In this document: positions 35,520 through 47,509 of the stretch, piece by piece
How the letters are laid out: each line of letters starts with the position of its first letter
Position numbering within the stretch: the first letter of the stretch is position 1
From: Chrysaora quinquecirrha
Taxonomy: Eukaryota > Cnidaria > Scyphozoa > Semaeostomeae > Pelagiidae
DNA length: 64,000 nucleotides
Direction of reading: 5' to 3'
Assembly: GCA_014526335.1 (NCBI GenBank)
Contig: JACTAT010000040.1
Location: 876,119 to 940,118 of the forward strand
Notes under the pieces: model-generated
Seen by the model: the letters and a program-made list of their open reading frames with translations, nothing else
What the model was told of the DNA's origin: nothing
Databases searched by the model: none
Position numbers and translations under genes: made by a program

Positions 35520-36660
35520 AGTACTTACTTGACTGGTTGCTTCGAGGGGCAATTCAATTCTTTGAAATCTCGTACACCTTTGTTTTAAAATCCTATTTTC
35601 TAAACGGAAATCTTTCAAAATCCTTTTGTTTCAACAAGAATATCGTACACCAATCTCAAAAATGAAATGCCTCTCGGGTTACTCTAGGGGTAATAATTCA
35701 GTTCAGTGGTCCCTAGTTACATGTATTCCCGCTTGTACTGCTGTAACTGAACTGTATTATAATAGCGTTCAAAAAACGGCAAGCAGACAGAAAGAAAAGA
35801 AAATGGCCTACGGATAAGAAATACTTTTTGAAATCAAATAAACCCTTTTTCATAAACAGATTCCATCATTGTAGGTACATTTTCGATAAATTTGAAAACG
35901 TTCATTGTTAAAGCGGGGTTTTGGTAGCGGCAGCCCCCTAAATTCTCCTATATTAGAATCGCAAAACAACACGTAACAATGCTGGTAAACTAGGGACCCC
36001 GTAACTGCAGTAGGACCACTCCTGGTGTATGAATATTTGGTCAGTTATCTTTGCTTTATATTTCTCTTCTCTTGATTTTTTAGAGAGTTATCGACTTTTT
36101 GGCTTTGTGCTTTAAAATTGGACGTTTCGTATCAAACCTTAATATACCTTTCTCAAAGTATGTTCTCAATAATTTCCTTCTCGCTTGCAGAATTTTAGTA
36201 CATAACTCAAGTACTTTGTTTCTTCTCAGAAAAATTTTACCGAAATCTCAGCCTTGAGTTTTTTCATAACGTTCTCGGATCGTGCATTTAAATTTCGGAG
36301 AAACTGTTTCACTTAGTTCAGATACAATTCCAGAAACTTCCGTTGTTAGATACTCGCGTCTTATAATGTAAAGAATTTTCTGTATCTACACTTAGCTATT
36401 ATCGACCGAAATTTCATGGCAAAATATACAAGGTGCATAGAACTTTCTACTTCAAGCAATAAGTCGGAAATTTTTATTGATCTCCTGGCAAATGCTTGCA
36501 GGTGTTTACTGTGCTTTCTGTTTGTTGTTACAATCATGCCAAGGCGTGCCAGGCTGCTGCAACCTTGAAATTGCACCGGTGCCAGAAAAAACTCTCGAGA
36601 AAACAATTTTCTGACGGGCTTCAGAGTGTGAATAAAGTCGCAGAAGCTTATGAAGAGTTA
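34632..36660. other. Non-coding stretch
   Basis: No gene recognised. 34640-34870 shares blocks with the TAGACT-family repeats (GTTGTTGCTGTTGCC, ACTACGACTC, GTAATAAGTCTAAG). 35494-35520 is (TTGA)n. The rest is AT-rich unique-looking DNA. Confidence 0.4.
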
Positions 36661-36674
36661 CCTATGTGGCTATT

Positions 36675-37128
36675 TAGGTCCCGTTTACACGGGACTTGTT
36701 CCAAATGGAACTGCTCCAAAACTTGTACAGATACCATGCGCTTACATGGGACCTGGATGTTTTGTACTTGTTCGGATTAACTTCCCATACTGTATACCCG
36801 TACTAGTTTGCGAACGCTTTGAAATGTGTTCCCTTTTGGAACCGTTCCCGTTCAGGCCGAACGTAAACATCTAAGACAATTCTAACACTTTTCACGGTGT
36901 TCACAAACTTATACGGATATCAGATCTAAATGTTACAGACCACAAGGTCCCGTGTGAACAGCGTGTTAATAGGAGACTTTTCTGTACTTTGAACTGCTCA
37001 TTTTGGAAATGTTCTCTTGAGAAAGTGTCCAAAGTTGGACCGGACCTGTGTAAACGCATTGTCTATCTGTAAAATACGGTTCAAAATTGGACCGATTAAA
37101 GCAGTCTAGTGTGAATGAGGTCTTAGTT
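36675..37128. repeat. Candidate MITE, TTTACAC-type ends
   Basis: TAGGTCCCGTTTACACGGGA at the left and CTAGTGTGAATGAGGTCTTA at the right are imperfect inverse ends. The interior repeats GTTCCAAATGGAACTG, CCCGTGTGAACAGCG and GTGTAAACGCATTG. The pattern is common in hAT-type MITEs. No target duplication was found. Confidence 0.5.
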
Positions 37129-38204
37129 GTAGTAAGTTTTATGCTGCCAATGTCACACCCCCTCCTCCTCTATACATGTACGCGAAATTTCCCTGTTTTC
37201 CGTTGACGCAAACCTAATAAAACACTCAATTGGCCTCAGACGAATTTCTTTAACCTTTTTGCAAGTACATGTAGTAAATGCCCCTTTTTATAACACCAAG
37301 TAAACTGGGACGGGCTGTTCTGCCCATTTCTATGCTCAATTGCTCTAAACCTTTTCTTATTTCCTCACATCATTACCGGTGGTATTTTTCGGTAAATCTG
37401 GGGAGAGGTAGAAGATTCTCCGCTTAATAAATTAATTAGTAGCAGTAGCATTGATAGAGAACTACCAATTTTGTAGGACCAATAAATAGGAAATGTGGCT
37501 ATGTGACTGATAATATCAAAGTTAACCATATACTTTGATTAATAAAGGCCCCTAATCTACCTATACGCATCTTTATAGATTTATTACTCCAGTTGCAGTT
37601 ACCGCTCCTCCACACCTCATCATCCATCCAGCTGCAACTAATGGAACCTCAGTCTGAGAAAATAGCAATTCCGTTGCTGTGATTGTTTATGGTTGTTGTT
37701 GCTGTTTACGAGGGGTGATGTGTGAGATGTGAAATAAGTCTACCTGACTGCCAGCAGAAAAAGCACATTGACTTCAAAGGATGTTCACTTGTAGCGGTGA
37801 AGGAAAAGATTTTTGAATAGTGTGGAAGGAAGGAAGGAAATATTGAGAACTAAAACTAAGAATGGGAGGAAACCGAATTCATCTTTCGATGCTCCATTAA
37901 ATTGCAGTTTCTTGTTTATCAAGATGTCATAGTATAACGGACTATCCTGCAGTAATCAAAGGAAGTCAGTATTTAAAGAACTTTTGCTTAGTTTTCTCTT
38001 GCAACGTTTGTCAGTATAGTTGAATTGAATGATTGCACGCCATTGCCCGCTTCCTGCCGTAAAATCCTTTAAAATGCTCTGTTTAATTTGATCAAGGAAT
38101 TTTATTTATTCTGTGATATCTGCGAGCAGATATAAAACAGCAAAGTGAGCAAAATCCTTATTTATGTACGTAACGGAACAGATCCTCCTGAGGGGCATTT
38201 CACT

Positions 38205-38335
38205 CTTCAAAACGCGTATGAGATTCCTGTTAGAACAAAAGGATTTCCCGTGGATTTCCATGAAAACAATAGGATTTCCAGCACAGATGCACGAGTTCCC
38301 CAATGAGTGAATTGCCCCTCCAATCCTCCTTAGGC
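38205..38335. repeat. AGGATTTC dispersed repeat, copy 1
   Basis: AACAAAAGGATTTCCCGTGG, GGATTTCCAGCACAGATGCA and GAATTGCCCCTCCAATCCTC share order and spacing with 41975-42085 and 43925-44035. Unnamed family; no inverted ends recognised. Confidence 0.5.
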
Positions 38336-39280
38336 CCTTCCGTGGCTGGTACTGTAGTTATTGAACTGAATAGGTAGACGTTGCTGACCACTTTGAGAAC
38401 TTTCTTATTGCCATCTTGGTCATCTTAGTTCTTTAGTCATTGTTAATGTTCAAAGTCTTTTCATCAAACTTGTTGTTGTTGTTGCTGTTCCAAGTTGCTG
38501 TTGCTGTTGTTCCAAAGTGGTTTCTGTTCCTACATCCTCATCCTCTATTGTTTTCTTGGGCATCTATTATTGTAAGAATCCTTTTGTTTAAGTAGGAATC
38601 TCTTGCACTTTTCTGCATTATTAGTTATTTGCCAATCCTTTAATTCATATCTATGCATTACCGTATTCATGTTTTTCGGCCTCAGGGCACTAAACAGAGG
38701 TCAACCTTTGACCTGATCCCTACATTTCTTGGCCTGTTAAATATTAATGACCTTGTGAGATTATACTTGACCTTTCGTGAGCCAATTTATCTAACGTTCG
38801 TGCGTTACATCAATGTGTTTATAAAATCAATATTCTATTATGAACTTGCATCGTTTTCCTAACCTCACAAAATTCAGGACAGATTATCGAAGCTCACACA
38901 GCAGGGAATCGTGTGACTCTTTAAAATGTTAGCTACTTTTAAATCCTTGTGTTGTTATCATATTTTTTAGAAATGAAGATTGAAGTGAACGTTTACCATT
39001 TTGTCTCCCTCTTCACAAACAGCAACAACAACCTTTCAACAACAACGCTTGTAACGACTATTAAAACCTTCTTTTGCTTCATGCAAATTCCAAGGGTATC
39101 TGTCTAGACTTATTACACAAGCCTCAGTTCCGCTCATAAAACCTAGACCAACAACATCATCAATTCACTATTTTTAGCAGCTTTCTAACAAAAATAACAA
39201 CCAAAGATGGCAGCCACGATTGTCGTTATTGTTTTTAGCTCAGCCTGCAACAGATGCAGTCACATATGTATATATGGACG

Positions 39281-39373
39281 AGACGAACGGCTCTTAACTG
39301 TTGCAAAAACAAAAGCGTTTTCTCGCAGAAAACAAGTTACGTTTCCATTTTTTTAAGGTTGATATTTTTCAAG
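39281..39373. repeat. 93-bp direct repeat, copy 1
   Basis: CTCTTAACTGTTGCAAAAAC and GAAAACAAGTTACGTTTCCA blocks recur in the same order and orientation at 39748-39842, about 85-90 percent identical by eye. The MITE at 39475-39610 lies between the copies. Confidence 0.75.
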
Positions 39374-39474
39374 TCGTTCCCAGGCCCAACACTCCTTTCT
39401 TCCATGTCGGCTGCTGTCTTGCTGTCTTCGTTCAGGATTACAAATGGGGAAACGTTAGCTTTTAGCCTTCTTAC

Positions 39475-39610
39475 TAGACTTATTGTATTCTTCCAACTCT
39501 TTCGGAAACAGCTACAATTACTATAACGACGAAATTGCTGTTTCCTCAAGGGTTGGAGCGGGGTGGTGGAGTTTGGAGGTGCGTCGACTACAAGGAATGT
39601 AATAAGTCTA
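39475..39610. mobile_element. TAGACTTATT-family MITE
   Basis: TAGACTTATTGTATTCTTCC at the left and GGAATGTAATAAGTCTA at the right are near-perfect inverse ends. An inner pair GAAACAGC / GCTGTTTCC forms a second stem. Relatives: 53857-54045, 60727-60901 and fragments at 39108, 34855, 29265 and 52940. Confidence 0.75.
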
Positions 39611-39747
39611 CCATCTTACTATTTGGTTGTCGTGTCCACTGACCTGATATACAGAGTTAATGCGACTGTGTCGTGGAATAGAACTGAGCGGGCCTAAAAT
39701 ATCTCCTAAAAATAAAGCGTCGAAATGGCCGGGCTGAGCTGACCGAC

Positions 39748-39842
39748 GGACGAGAAGAACAGCTCTTAACTGTTGCAAAAACAACAGCATTTTCTCGTAG
39801 AAAACAAGTTACGTTTCCATTATTTTAACGTCGATATTTGTC
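39748..39842. repeat. 93-bp direct repeat, copy 2
   Basis: Second copy of the segment at 39281-39373 (GGACGAGAAGAACAGCTCTT onwards), same orientation, 467 bp downstream. Confidence 0.75.
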
Positions 39843-40291
39843 TTGTTTCACAGCAGCGTGACTCTTACAATCGTGGGAGCGAATAGCAAGAACCCTTTGG
39901 GGTTCCTTAAATATGACAACAAACAATGTTTTAAATAAACAATATTTTAAAGCAAAAAGTAAACTCCAGCAGTAATTAGATCAACTCAGCTTGGTACTTC
40001 AAAGTCCTTAAGAGAAATAGGCAAAAACTCAGAGATATATACGTGAAACTTTCCCTGAGGGCTTGGAAAGTTTATTGATTCCTCTGCAGTTCTTGGGGAG
40101 GGCCTGAGAATCTCTCGCTGTTTGCTAAAAGCCGCCATGTTGGACTTTTGGATATGCCTAGGCACGAATCTAGTCTCAATATCATCATTCAGGCTTTTTT
40201 CGTTTCAAACTTCTTGGTTAGACGTTTAGAAAAGTTTTTTCTTAGGCCTTTTCTTTTCTTTCGCAATTATTACGCTATTAATCTGACCGAC

Positions 40292-40467
40292 TAGACTCAT
40301 AACATAATTTCCTCTCTTTCTGCAACCTTTAGCAACTGGCAGCTGCAGCAACCATTAACATAAATATGTTGGATTGGATCTGGATGATGTAATGTACCAG
40401 AGTTTTGAACGACCTATCTATCCAATTGGCCTAAAGAGGGAAAACTACGACTCGCGTAATGAGTCTA
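40292..40467. mobile_element. TAGACTCATAA-family MITE
   Basis: TAGACTCATAACATAATTTC at the left and GCGTAATGAGTCTA at the right are inverse. The interior shares GCAACTGGCAGCTGCAGCAAC and GGCCTAAAGAGGGAAAAC with 34640-34870. Probably a subfamily of the 39475 element. Confidence 0.65.
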
Positions 40468-40837
40468 CTGGTTTGCATAGGGCCCACTTTCAGGTCCTTT
40501 TGTGTCTGGAAGTGCGATGATATTTGGTGCTTAACTACCACGTATAAGATATAAGATACCATGAACAAACCACCCAACCGCTCGATTGCCATTCACAAAT
40601 CTCGTTCACTAACGATAAATCTTCATAAATCTTTATATAAATTCCAATATGGAACTTCCCTCTTTCGACCAAAGCAAACGTACCACTTAAAGCGCTCCCC
40701 ATTAATAAACACACCATTCCCCTCGGCCTATCTAATGAACTCTTAGAAGGAAGAATCATGTCTTTCCGAGGCTTATCTGGTAAAACTGGCCGTCCATATC
40801 GCGCGCACTCAGGTAAAAATGAATATGTATACTAAGC

Positions 40838-41242
40838 AATGCAGTCACATAGGTAGGATTCGAACCCCGAAAATTTAATGTGCGGTTCAAGGCGGTGACT
40901 CTAACCAATGGGTCATGCAGTCGCTTTCAGTTTTGCTATAGGCAGGATTCGAACCCCGATCAAGGCGGTGACTCTAACCACTCGGCCATGCAGTCACGTT
41001 CAGTTTTGCTATGGGCAGAATTCGAACCCCGAACACTGCAATGTGCGGTTAAGGCGGTGACTCTAACCACTCGGCTATGCAGTCACTTTCAGTTTTGCTA
41101 TGGGCAGAATTCGAACCCCGAACAATGCAATGCGGTTCAAGGCGATGACTCTAAATACTCGGCCATGCAATCGCTTTATTTTAGTTTTGCTATAGGCAGG
41201 AATCAAACCCCGAACATGCCATGTGTGGTACAAGGCGGTGAC
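40838..41242 (-). repeat. Tandem array of five tRNA-like units
   Basis: On the minus strand each unit of about 75-92 bp contains GCATGGCCGAGTGGTTAGAG (a Ser/Leu-type A box) and GGGGTTCGAATTCTGCC (a B box, GGTTCGANNCC). They are separated by a long variable-arm-like segment and joined by CATAGCAAAACTGAAAGTGA. Unit starts (GATTCGAACCCC on the plus strand) are near 40858, 40947, 41020, 41107 and 41199. The anticodon stem does not pair and units 1 and 5 are decayed. These are therefore tRNA-derived or pseudo-tRNA repeats, not clear functional tRNA genes. Confidence 0.75.
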
Positions 41243-41718
41243 TTCGTGTATACTAACATATAGAGAGAGGGATGATGGTGGCGTTCAATTGGATGGTCAA
41301 GTATAGAACGTCGACATCAACCGCTTGTTTATTAGAGGAAGTAAAATAAAACGATTGTAAAACTCTCCTTTCATGTTGCGGCAAATAAAAACTTGCGGTC
41401 ATTTTGGGCGGGAGAAAAGATAATTCCATATTAGCGGCTTTTGTATTTTTGCAATATAAAATATAGACAACAATATAAACATGGAGTTCACGAAGCCAAC
41501 CTTCACTTGTTTTTCACAGTTTCCTAGATTAATTATTAATGTTGTTTTTAAATCGAAACGTTCGAGTAAATCTGTGAGAGTTAAACCTTTCAGTTAAAAT
41601 TGTTTGTTAACTTTGAAGCCCCTTTGGAGATAAATCAAGGAATCAGTACAGTCATTGAAAATTTCTAAGTAGCCTCTGGCGTGATCTTAGATGAAATGAT
41701 GAATGTAGCAGCAAGGCA

Positions 41719-41975
41719 ACCTCGTCCCCAGGGTGAATCGGCCTCTACGTGAAATTCCGCTGTCCATATTCGACCCTGGTATCGGCTTTGTCTATTCGCA
41801 ATTTGATTGGCTGCTCAAGCAATAGAAATTTTAGGTGACGTCACAGTTTCTTCAAAATTTCACACCGAAATAGGCCAAAAACTATGTATGTATCTTGCCT
41901 TACAGTTATCAATGAAGTTCTTTGCATATCCTTCCTATGAACATCTGCTTTCGGAATCTACATCTCATCGAAAAA
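41719..41975 (+). repeat. MULE-type MITE, 3'-truncated copy
   Basis: Starts with the intact terminus CAACCTCGTCCCCAGG at about 41717 and matches 34206-34622 up to GAATCTACATCT, with a small internal deletion. It then runs into an AGGATTTC-family repeat, and the right terminus is missing. Confidence 0.8.
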
Positions 41976-42085
41976 ACGTATGTTACCCGTTGAAACAACA
42001 GGATTTCTAAGGGATTTTTTCGAAATAAATAGAAATCCCAGCAAAGGGTATAGGAGATTCCATGGAGTCCATTGCCCCCGCCGCC
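41975..42085. repeat. AGGATTTC dispersed repeat, copy 2
   Basis: GTTGAAACAACAGGATTTCT, AGAAATCCCAGCAAAGGGTA and GAGTCCATTGCCCCC align with 38205-38335 and 43925-44035. Confidence 0.5.
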
Positions 42086-42394
42086 AACTTAATCTATTTC
42101 AGAAACAGATGATCAATGCTTCTGTCAAGATATTGTCCCCACCTAATAAGGATTGGGAGTTACAATAATCAAAATAAAAAAGGGGTGCATCGTTCTCTAG
42201 ATTCTAGTTTTTTACCCCACAGAAGCAGAGTTAAATTTTTTGCCTCTATATAATTTCAGTTACCGAAAGGTCCCATTTGCGCAGCATGGTTTCTCCAATC
42301 TCCATTGTTAAAAAACTTAAACTAACGCTGCACGGTCTTGGTTTAAAAGATATACCTCGACCCATTCAGCGACATATCCCTTGCTGTCCACCCG

Positions 42395-42640
42395 GGGGGT
42401 ATACTTGACCCTGAAATGTACTGGGTTGTGCCCCCGAGTTCTTTTCAAACCAATCCACCTTTAAGGTATTGTTTTACACATTCAGTCACCCAGTTTTATG
42501 ATTTTTGCATGTATTTGTGTACCAAATGTTAAGTAAATTTGATTTTATACCAACTTTTAAGGTATTTTGGGCATAAATCGGACCCAATTGCAAGGAATTT
42601 TCGGAGAATAACCCACCAATATTAGGGGCACATAAATGTC
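42395..42640. repeat. Dispersed repeat, copy 2 (inverse of 7440-7680)
   Basis: CACCCAGTTTTATGATTTTT, TATACCAACTTTTAAGGTAT and GGCATAAATCGGACC correspond to the inverse of blocks at 7440-7680. Divergent. Confidence 0.5.
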
Positions 42641-43924
42641 AACCTACATTAGTGAGTAACCCCCTCCGGGGGCTGTCCAGCCTTATTGCAGTGCCCCCAG
42701 GAGCGACAACCAAATTGTATTCAAACTAGTACTTGCCTTATCGTCCTTATCGTTAGTGAGGCATTCGCTGACGAATTGAAAAGATTTTTTTTTCACACCG
42801 AGAGGTCTCTAAAACAGCCCCCCATTATCTATTTGCTAACTTTGCTTGGCATTAAAGATAGGAATAAGACGATGTAAAGAAGTGGTTACGGGGCAAAAGG
42901 TCTTACATGCCATACAGTAGTTACTCAAGTAATCTCCTATCCCTTCATGCCAGTCTCTCAACATGAGAAAATGAAAACTCTCTTTAATCAGATGTGACCA
43001 TCGACCCACATTTGATAGGCTTCGGAAGCACAATGAAATATGATGCAAAATTCTGACATTATTTTCATGCAGAAAGTATGCAACAGAACAGCAAGCCATA
43101 ACAAGCATTGCTGCTTAAAGAAACTTAGCTGAAATATGAGACCTTTACACTTACAACTATTTATAGTATTGCTCCCTCCTCATAACAGGGGTTTTAACGT
43201 GCAGTTCTACATAAAATGTGAAGTTTTAAAAATGTTCCTGCAGTTCTAAAAGATAAATTGTGCAGTGGAGAAATTGGCATAAAACATAATTCAAATTATT
43301 TTAAGTACTTGTTGCCCTATTCTAATATAATGAACGGTATATCTTTTGGTTTAGTCAGCACAATGTCTTGGTCTTATAGTTAGATTTTGCATATCCCAAT
43401 CACGAAATGACCACCAGAGCGATTCTAGACCCATAAAATTTACCTTAAAACCCCGCCTCAAAATAATGAAGTCTAAAATTAGAAGCATGGGGCATTAGGT
43501 GATACCATTAACCTTTACAGAAATAGAAACTGGGAACGATTTTTTCAGATGTAGTGGAAGAATATGAAGATTTGTGGAAATTGCCAACAAATCGTCTTTC
43601 GTCTGCATAAAAACGAATTTTCAAATCTACTAAAAATAGAACGCTATAAATAGTGATAGGTACTATAATGGTGTCAGTTATAGGATTAAGTAAAGTTAGA
43701 ATATGATTATATCAAGCTTAGAGTTTTATATATAGCTTTATTGTTCATTGTTTTTCGAGGGATCCATTACTCCTCGGGCGAAAAAGATTGTGCCAAGTTT
43801 CGGATTCTAAGTTTTCAGACTGGATCTGTGACCTCTGTTACTGTTGTTCCCTAGCTCTAACAGTTTCATGGCCTAACTGTGATATGGGAGATTTAAAACA
43901 TTCGAAGATAGCCTAATGCTAAAT

Positions 43925-44035
43925 GAGTTCTGCTGAAACAAAAGGATTTCGAAGGGATTTCTTTCGACGACAGTTGAAATCCCAGAAAAGGTGTAAGAGA
44001 TTCAAAGGAGCGAATTTCCCCCAAAGTTAGAGGAG
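43925..44035. repeat. AGGATTTC dispersed repeat, copy 3
   Basis: GCTGAAACAAAAGGATTTCG, TTGAAATCCCAGAAAAGGTG and CGAATTTCCCCCAAAG align with the two other copies. Confidence 0.5.
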
Positions 44036-44086
44036 TTGAGATAATAAAGAATTACGTAACAAGAAATTTCAGTTTCTTGCGGACAT

Positions 44087-44968
44087 TTAACCCTATCTGT
44101 ACTGGGGGGGCGTTTTTCGCCCCCCCCTACCAAACAATCTATTGTAGCATAAAAACGAAGGCATTCTTAAGGTTAGGAGTTGCTGACTATTACTAAAACT
44201 TAATACTCTACATGATGACATAAAGTTTGGTACAATTAAATTAGTCATGTGACAACAAGATGCCCATATTTGGAAGGCAGTCACGAATAAATTCACATTT
44301 CTACTTATAAATCTGCAGTTGGATGGCCAATCAGAACGATACACACACCAATCATCTCGTCTAATCACGGGCTTTCATATGATGTATAATTTGTTCACTT
44401 TATTTCTTATTTATTAATTATTATATGTATGACGTCATACATCTTTATGACGTCATAAATCTTATAATGTTGGTGAAAATTTTCGAAAAATGCTTCTTGC
44501 ACAAAATACCAACCCTAAGCAACAAGAAAATATACAATTATGGTGATTAACATGTCTATTTCAATAATGAGCGTTGACTTTAAGTGTACCCATCACGAAA
44601 TAAAAAATGTTAATTATTTATAAAAGTTTTGTCCGATTTCATAAAAATTAGAACATATTGGCTAGAGTATCACTTTCTTTTTTAAATTAAAACAATTTGC
44701 ACTGCTTTAGAACGATGTTTCTCTATAAAAACAGCCCTTTTTACAGAAAAGCTACTTTTCCATGAAAAATCACCAAAAACGCGTTGCCTAGCAACATGTC
44801 ACGTGACTAATTAAATTTCAAAGCTATATTTAGAATGCCCATTACCAGGAGATACTTTGTACCAAGTTTGGTTATCCTATCATGCATGGTTTCTGAAAAA
44901 ACTAGGGATGGCGAAAACGCCCCCCAGTACAAAGTCGATCCAAAATTCCCCAGTACAGATAGGGTTAA
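44087..44968. mobile_element. Non-autonomous piggyBac-type element (TTAA ends)
   Basis: TTAACCCTATCTGTACTGGG at 44087 and the inverse CAGTACAGATAGGGTTAA ending at 44968. The TTAA on both sides is the expected piggyBac target duplication, and CCCT...AGGG are piggyBac-like tips. At the left a palindrome, GGGGGGCGTTTTTCGCCCCC, adjoins the terminus; at the right GGCGAAAACGCCCCCCAG mirrors it. The 882-bp element has no transposase. Confidence 0.85.
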
Positions 44969-45479
44969 AAACTGCATTCAATAAAAATAACTCTGTTCAC
45001 TTGCCTTGTGCGAGCACTAGCGGGGGCGAGCATTGCGGGTCTTGGAGACTCACTAGCGCAATGCCAGAATCGAACAAGGAAGATTGAAGGTCGATAGAAA
45101 AGTAAAAATTAACGAAGAACAATATGCATTCAAAACAACAAAAACTCATTCGAATTGCAATATAAATTACAATGCAACATTATAACAAACTAAAATAAGC
45201 AAAACGTTACTTTGAATGAACATTGATACAAAGGTGCAGAATCTGGGATAAGGCCAGTTGCATCTGGGATAAGGCTGGGAAAACAGTTTGAATGGTAAAG
45301 ATGAAAGCATGTCATGTCAAAATTATGATGTATTTTAAATATAGGTTCACCTTGAAGGGGTGTGTTAGAGGGCGACTTTAGGGTTGAAAAAGAACTAGTT
45401 CTAAAAAAATAACTAATATCTCTGAAATAATTTTGTGATTGCAAAAGTTCCGTCTTTCTTTGGTAGGACGAATTGCGAG

Positions 45480-45745
45480 CAAAAAGCCATTTTTCCCTTG
45501 AAGGTCCCTTCTACATCCTTTCGTCCCTTTTGCCCTTGAAGGACCCTATCTACACCTTGTTGTCCCTTTTGCCCTTGAAGGTCCCTATCTACACTTTTTG
45601 TCCTTTTGCCTTTGAAGGTCCCTATCTACACCTTTTTGCCTCCAGGACTTTTATACCCTTTCGACTTTAGAGGTACCTATCTACTCCTTTTCGTCCCTTT
45701 TGCCCTTGAAGGTCCCTTTCTACTCCTTTTCATCCCGTTCTAACC
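45480..45745. repeat. Minisatellite, about 38-bp unit
   Basis: CCCTTTTGCCCTTGAAGGTC CCTATCTACAC repeats with TTGAAGG starts at 45498, 45536, 45575 and 45612, then more degenerate units to about 45745. Non-coding. Confidence 0.85.
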
Positions 45746-46239
45746 CCTTTGTATCAAATCATATTCTATAACATTTTCATAATGTTGACTATTTATCGGA
45801 ACAACTACAATATATTACATATAATTATCAAATATAGCTACTACCCAACCTCGTCCCCAGGCCCCAAATCGAATTTCCTCGAATCTCAACCGTCAAATCG
45901 ATTTGGGCCCTGTACCGGCCACAAAAATCTGCCAAAATACTGGCAAATTTGGCCTAGGCATCGAAACATGATGAAGATTCTGAAAGCAGATGTTCTTAGA
46001 AAGAAAACGCAAAGAATTTCATTGATAACCATAAGGCAAGATACAATATCTCATGTAGCATCATTTTTTGGTTTTATAGATGGCTTTTCACATAGTTTTC
46101 GGCCTATTTTGGTGTGAAATTTTGAAGAAACTTTGACGTCACTTAACCCTCTCATGCCCAGCGTCCCAGTAGGTCCCAGAGGTAAAAAATTACTCGAAAA
46201 ATCAAAGTTGCCAAAATAGGGTGGAATTCATGTGAGGGG

Positions 46240-47340
46240 GCAAGTTTTGGGTGCTGATTTCGAAAATCTACTTCGTTTTTCAAAATTTTGACATTTAGGG
46301 GGTCAAATCAGGGGTTAAAATGGGAAAGGGGGCAAGGGTTTCAAAACATCAAATAACCATTAGAATTGTATGAGAATTTGAATATGGGGTGAATTTTAGG
46401 TGCTGATTTCGAAAATCTAATTCGTTTTTAAAATATTGACGTTTAGGGGGTCAAATCAGGGGTAAAAGGGGGAAAGGGGGCAAGGGTTTCAAAACATCAA
46501 ATAACCATTAGAATTGTACAAAAATAAGCAACTTGGGTCAATTTCGGGAGTTGATTTCGAAAATCTAATTCGTTTTTTCAAATTTTGACGTTAAGGGGGT
46601 CAAATCAGGGGTAAAGAGGGGAAAGGGGGCAAGGGTTTCAAAACATCAAATAACCATTAGAATTGTACAAAAATAAGCAATTGGGGTCAATTTTAGGTGC
46701 TGGTTACAAAAATCTAATTCGTTTTTCAAAATTTTGACGTTTAGGGGATCAATTCAGGGGTTAAAAGGGGAAAGGGGCAAGGGTTTCAAAACATCAAAGA
46801 ACCATGAGAATTGTATGAAAATTAGAATATGGGGTGAATTTTAGTTGCTGATTTCGAAAATCTAATTCTTTTTTTCAAATTTTGACGTTGAGGGGGTCAA
46901 ATCAGGGGTAAGAAGGGAAAGTGGGCAAGGGTTTCAAAAAAGAAAATAACCATTAGAATTATACAAAAATAAGCAATTAGGGTCAATTTCAGAAGCTGAT
47001 TTCGAATATCTATTTCGTTTTTTAAAATTTTGACGTTTAGGGGGTCAAATCAGGGGTAAAAATGGGAAAGGGGGCAAGTGCTTCAAAACATCAAAGTACC
47101 ATTAGAATTGTATGAAAATTTGAAAATGGGTTGAACGTCGGGTGCTGATGTCGAAAATCTAATTCGCTTTTTAAAATTTTGACGTTTAGGGGTCAATTTG
47201 GGATAAGGGGGGTCAATTGGGGGCAAGAAATCCATAACATCCAGATCAGAATGGTATCAACATAAGTAAATGGGGATGAATTCCAGGAACTGATTTTAAA
47301 AATCCAATTCGTCTTTCAAAATTGTAATTTACAAGAAACT
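46240..47340. repeat. Left tandem array, about 148-bp unit
   Basis: Blocks GGGGTCAAATCAGGGGTAAA, GGGGGCAAGGGTTTCAAAAC and CTGATTTCGAAAATCTAATT recur in order. TCAAAACATC-type starts lie at 46341, 46499, 46638, 46786, 46934 and 47083 (spacings 158, 139, 148, 148, 149). About seven units, the last ones decaying. Inverse of the array at 48985-50300. Confidence 0.93.
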
Positions 47341-47509
47341 TGTAAATTAAGAGCAAATTCTGTCTGAATAACATAGCAACTTGGTTAACTCGTTGGGCAA
47401 TGTGGTAGCTTTGAAAAAAGCTGTTTTATTAGTAGGAGTAAAGCAATGAAAAAGCTCTGCAAAGACATCTGCAGCATCTTGAGACTGACTGCTGGGCACA
47501 TCAAATTCT

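Noticed and set aside
45749..46117. 122-codon plus frame
   Set aside because: Runs through the left part of the MULE-type MITE; no protein similarity recognised.
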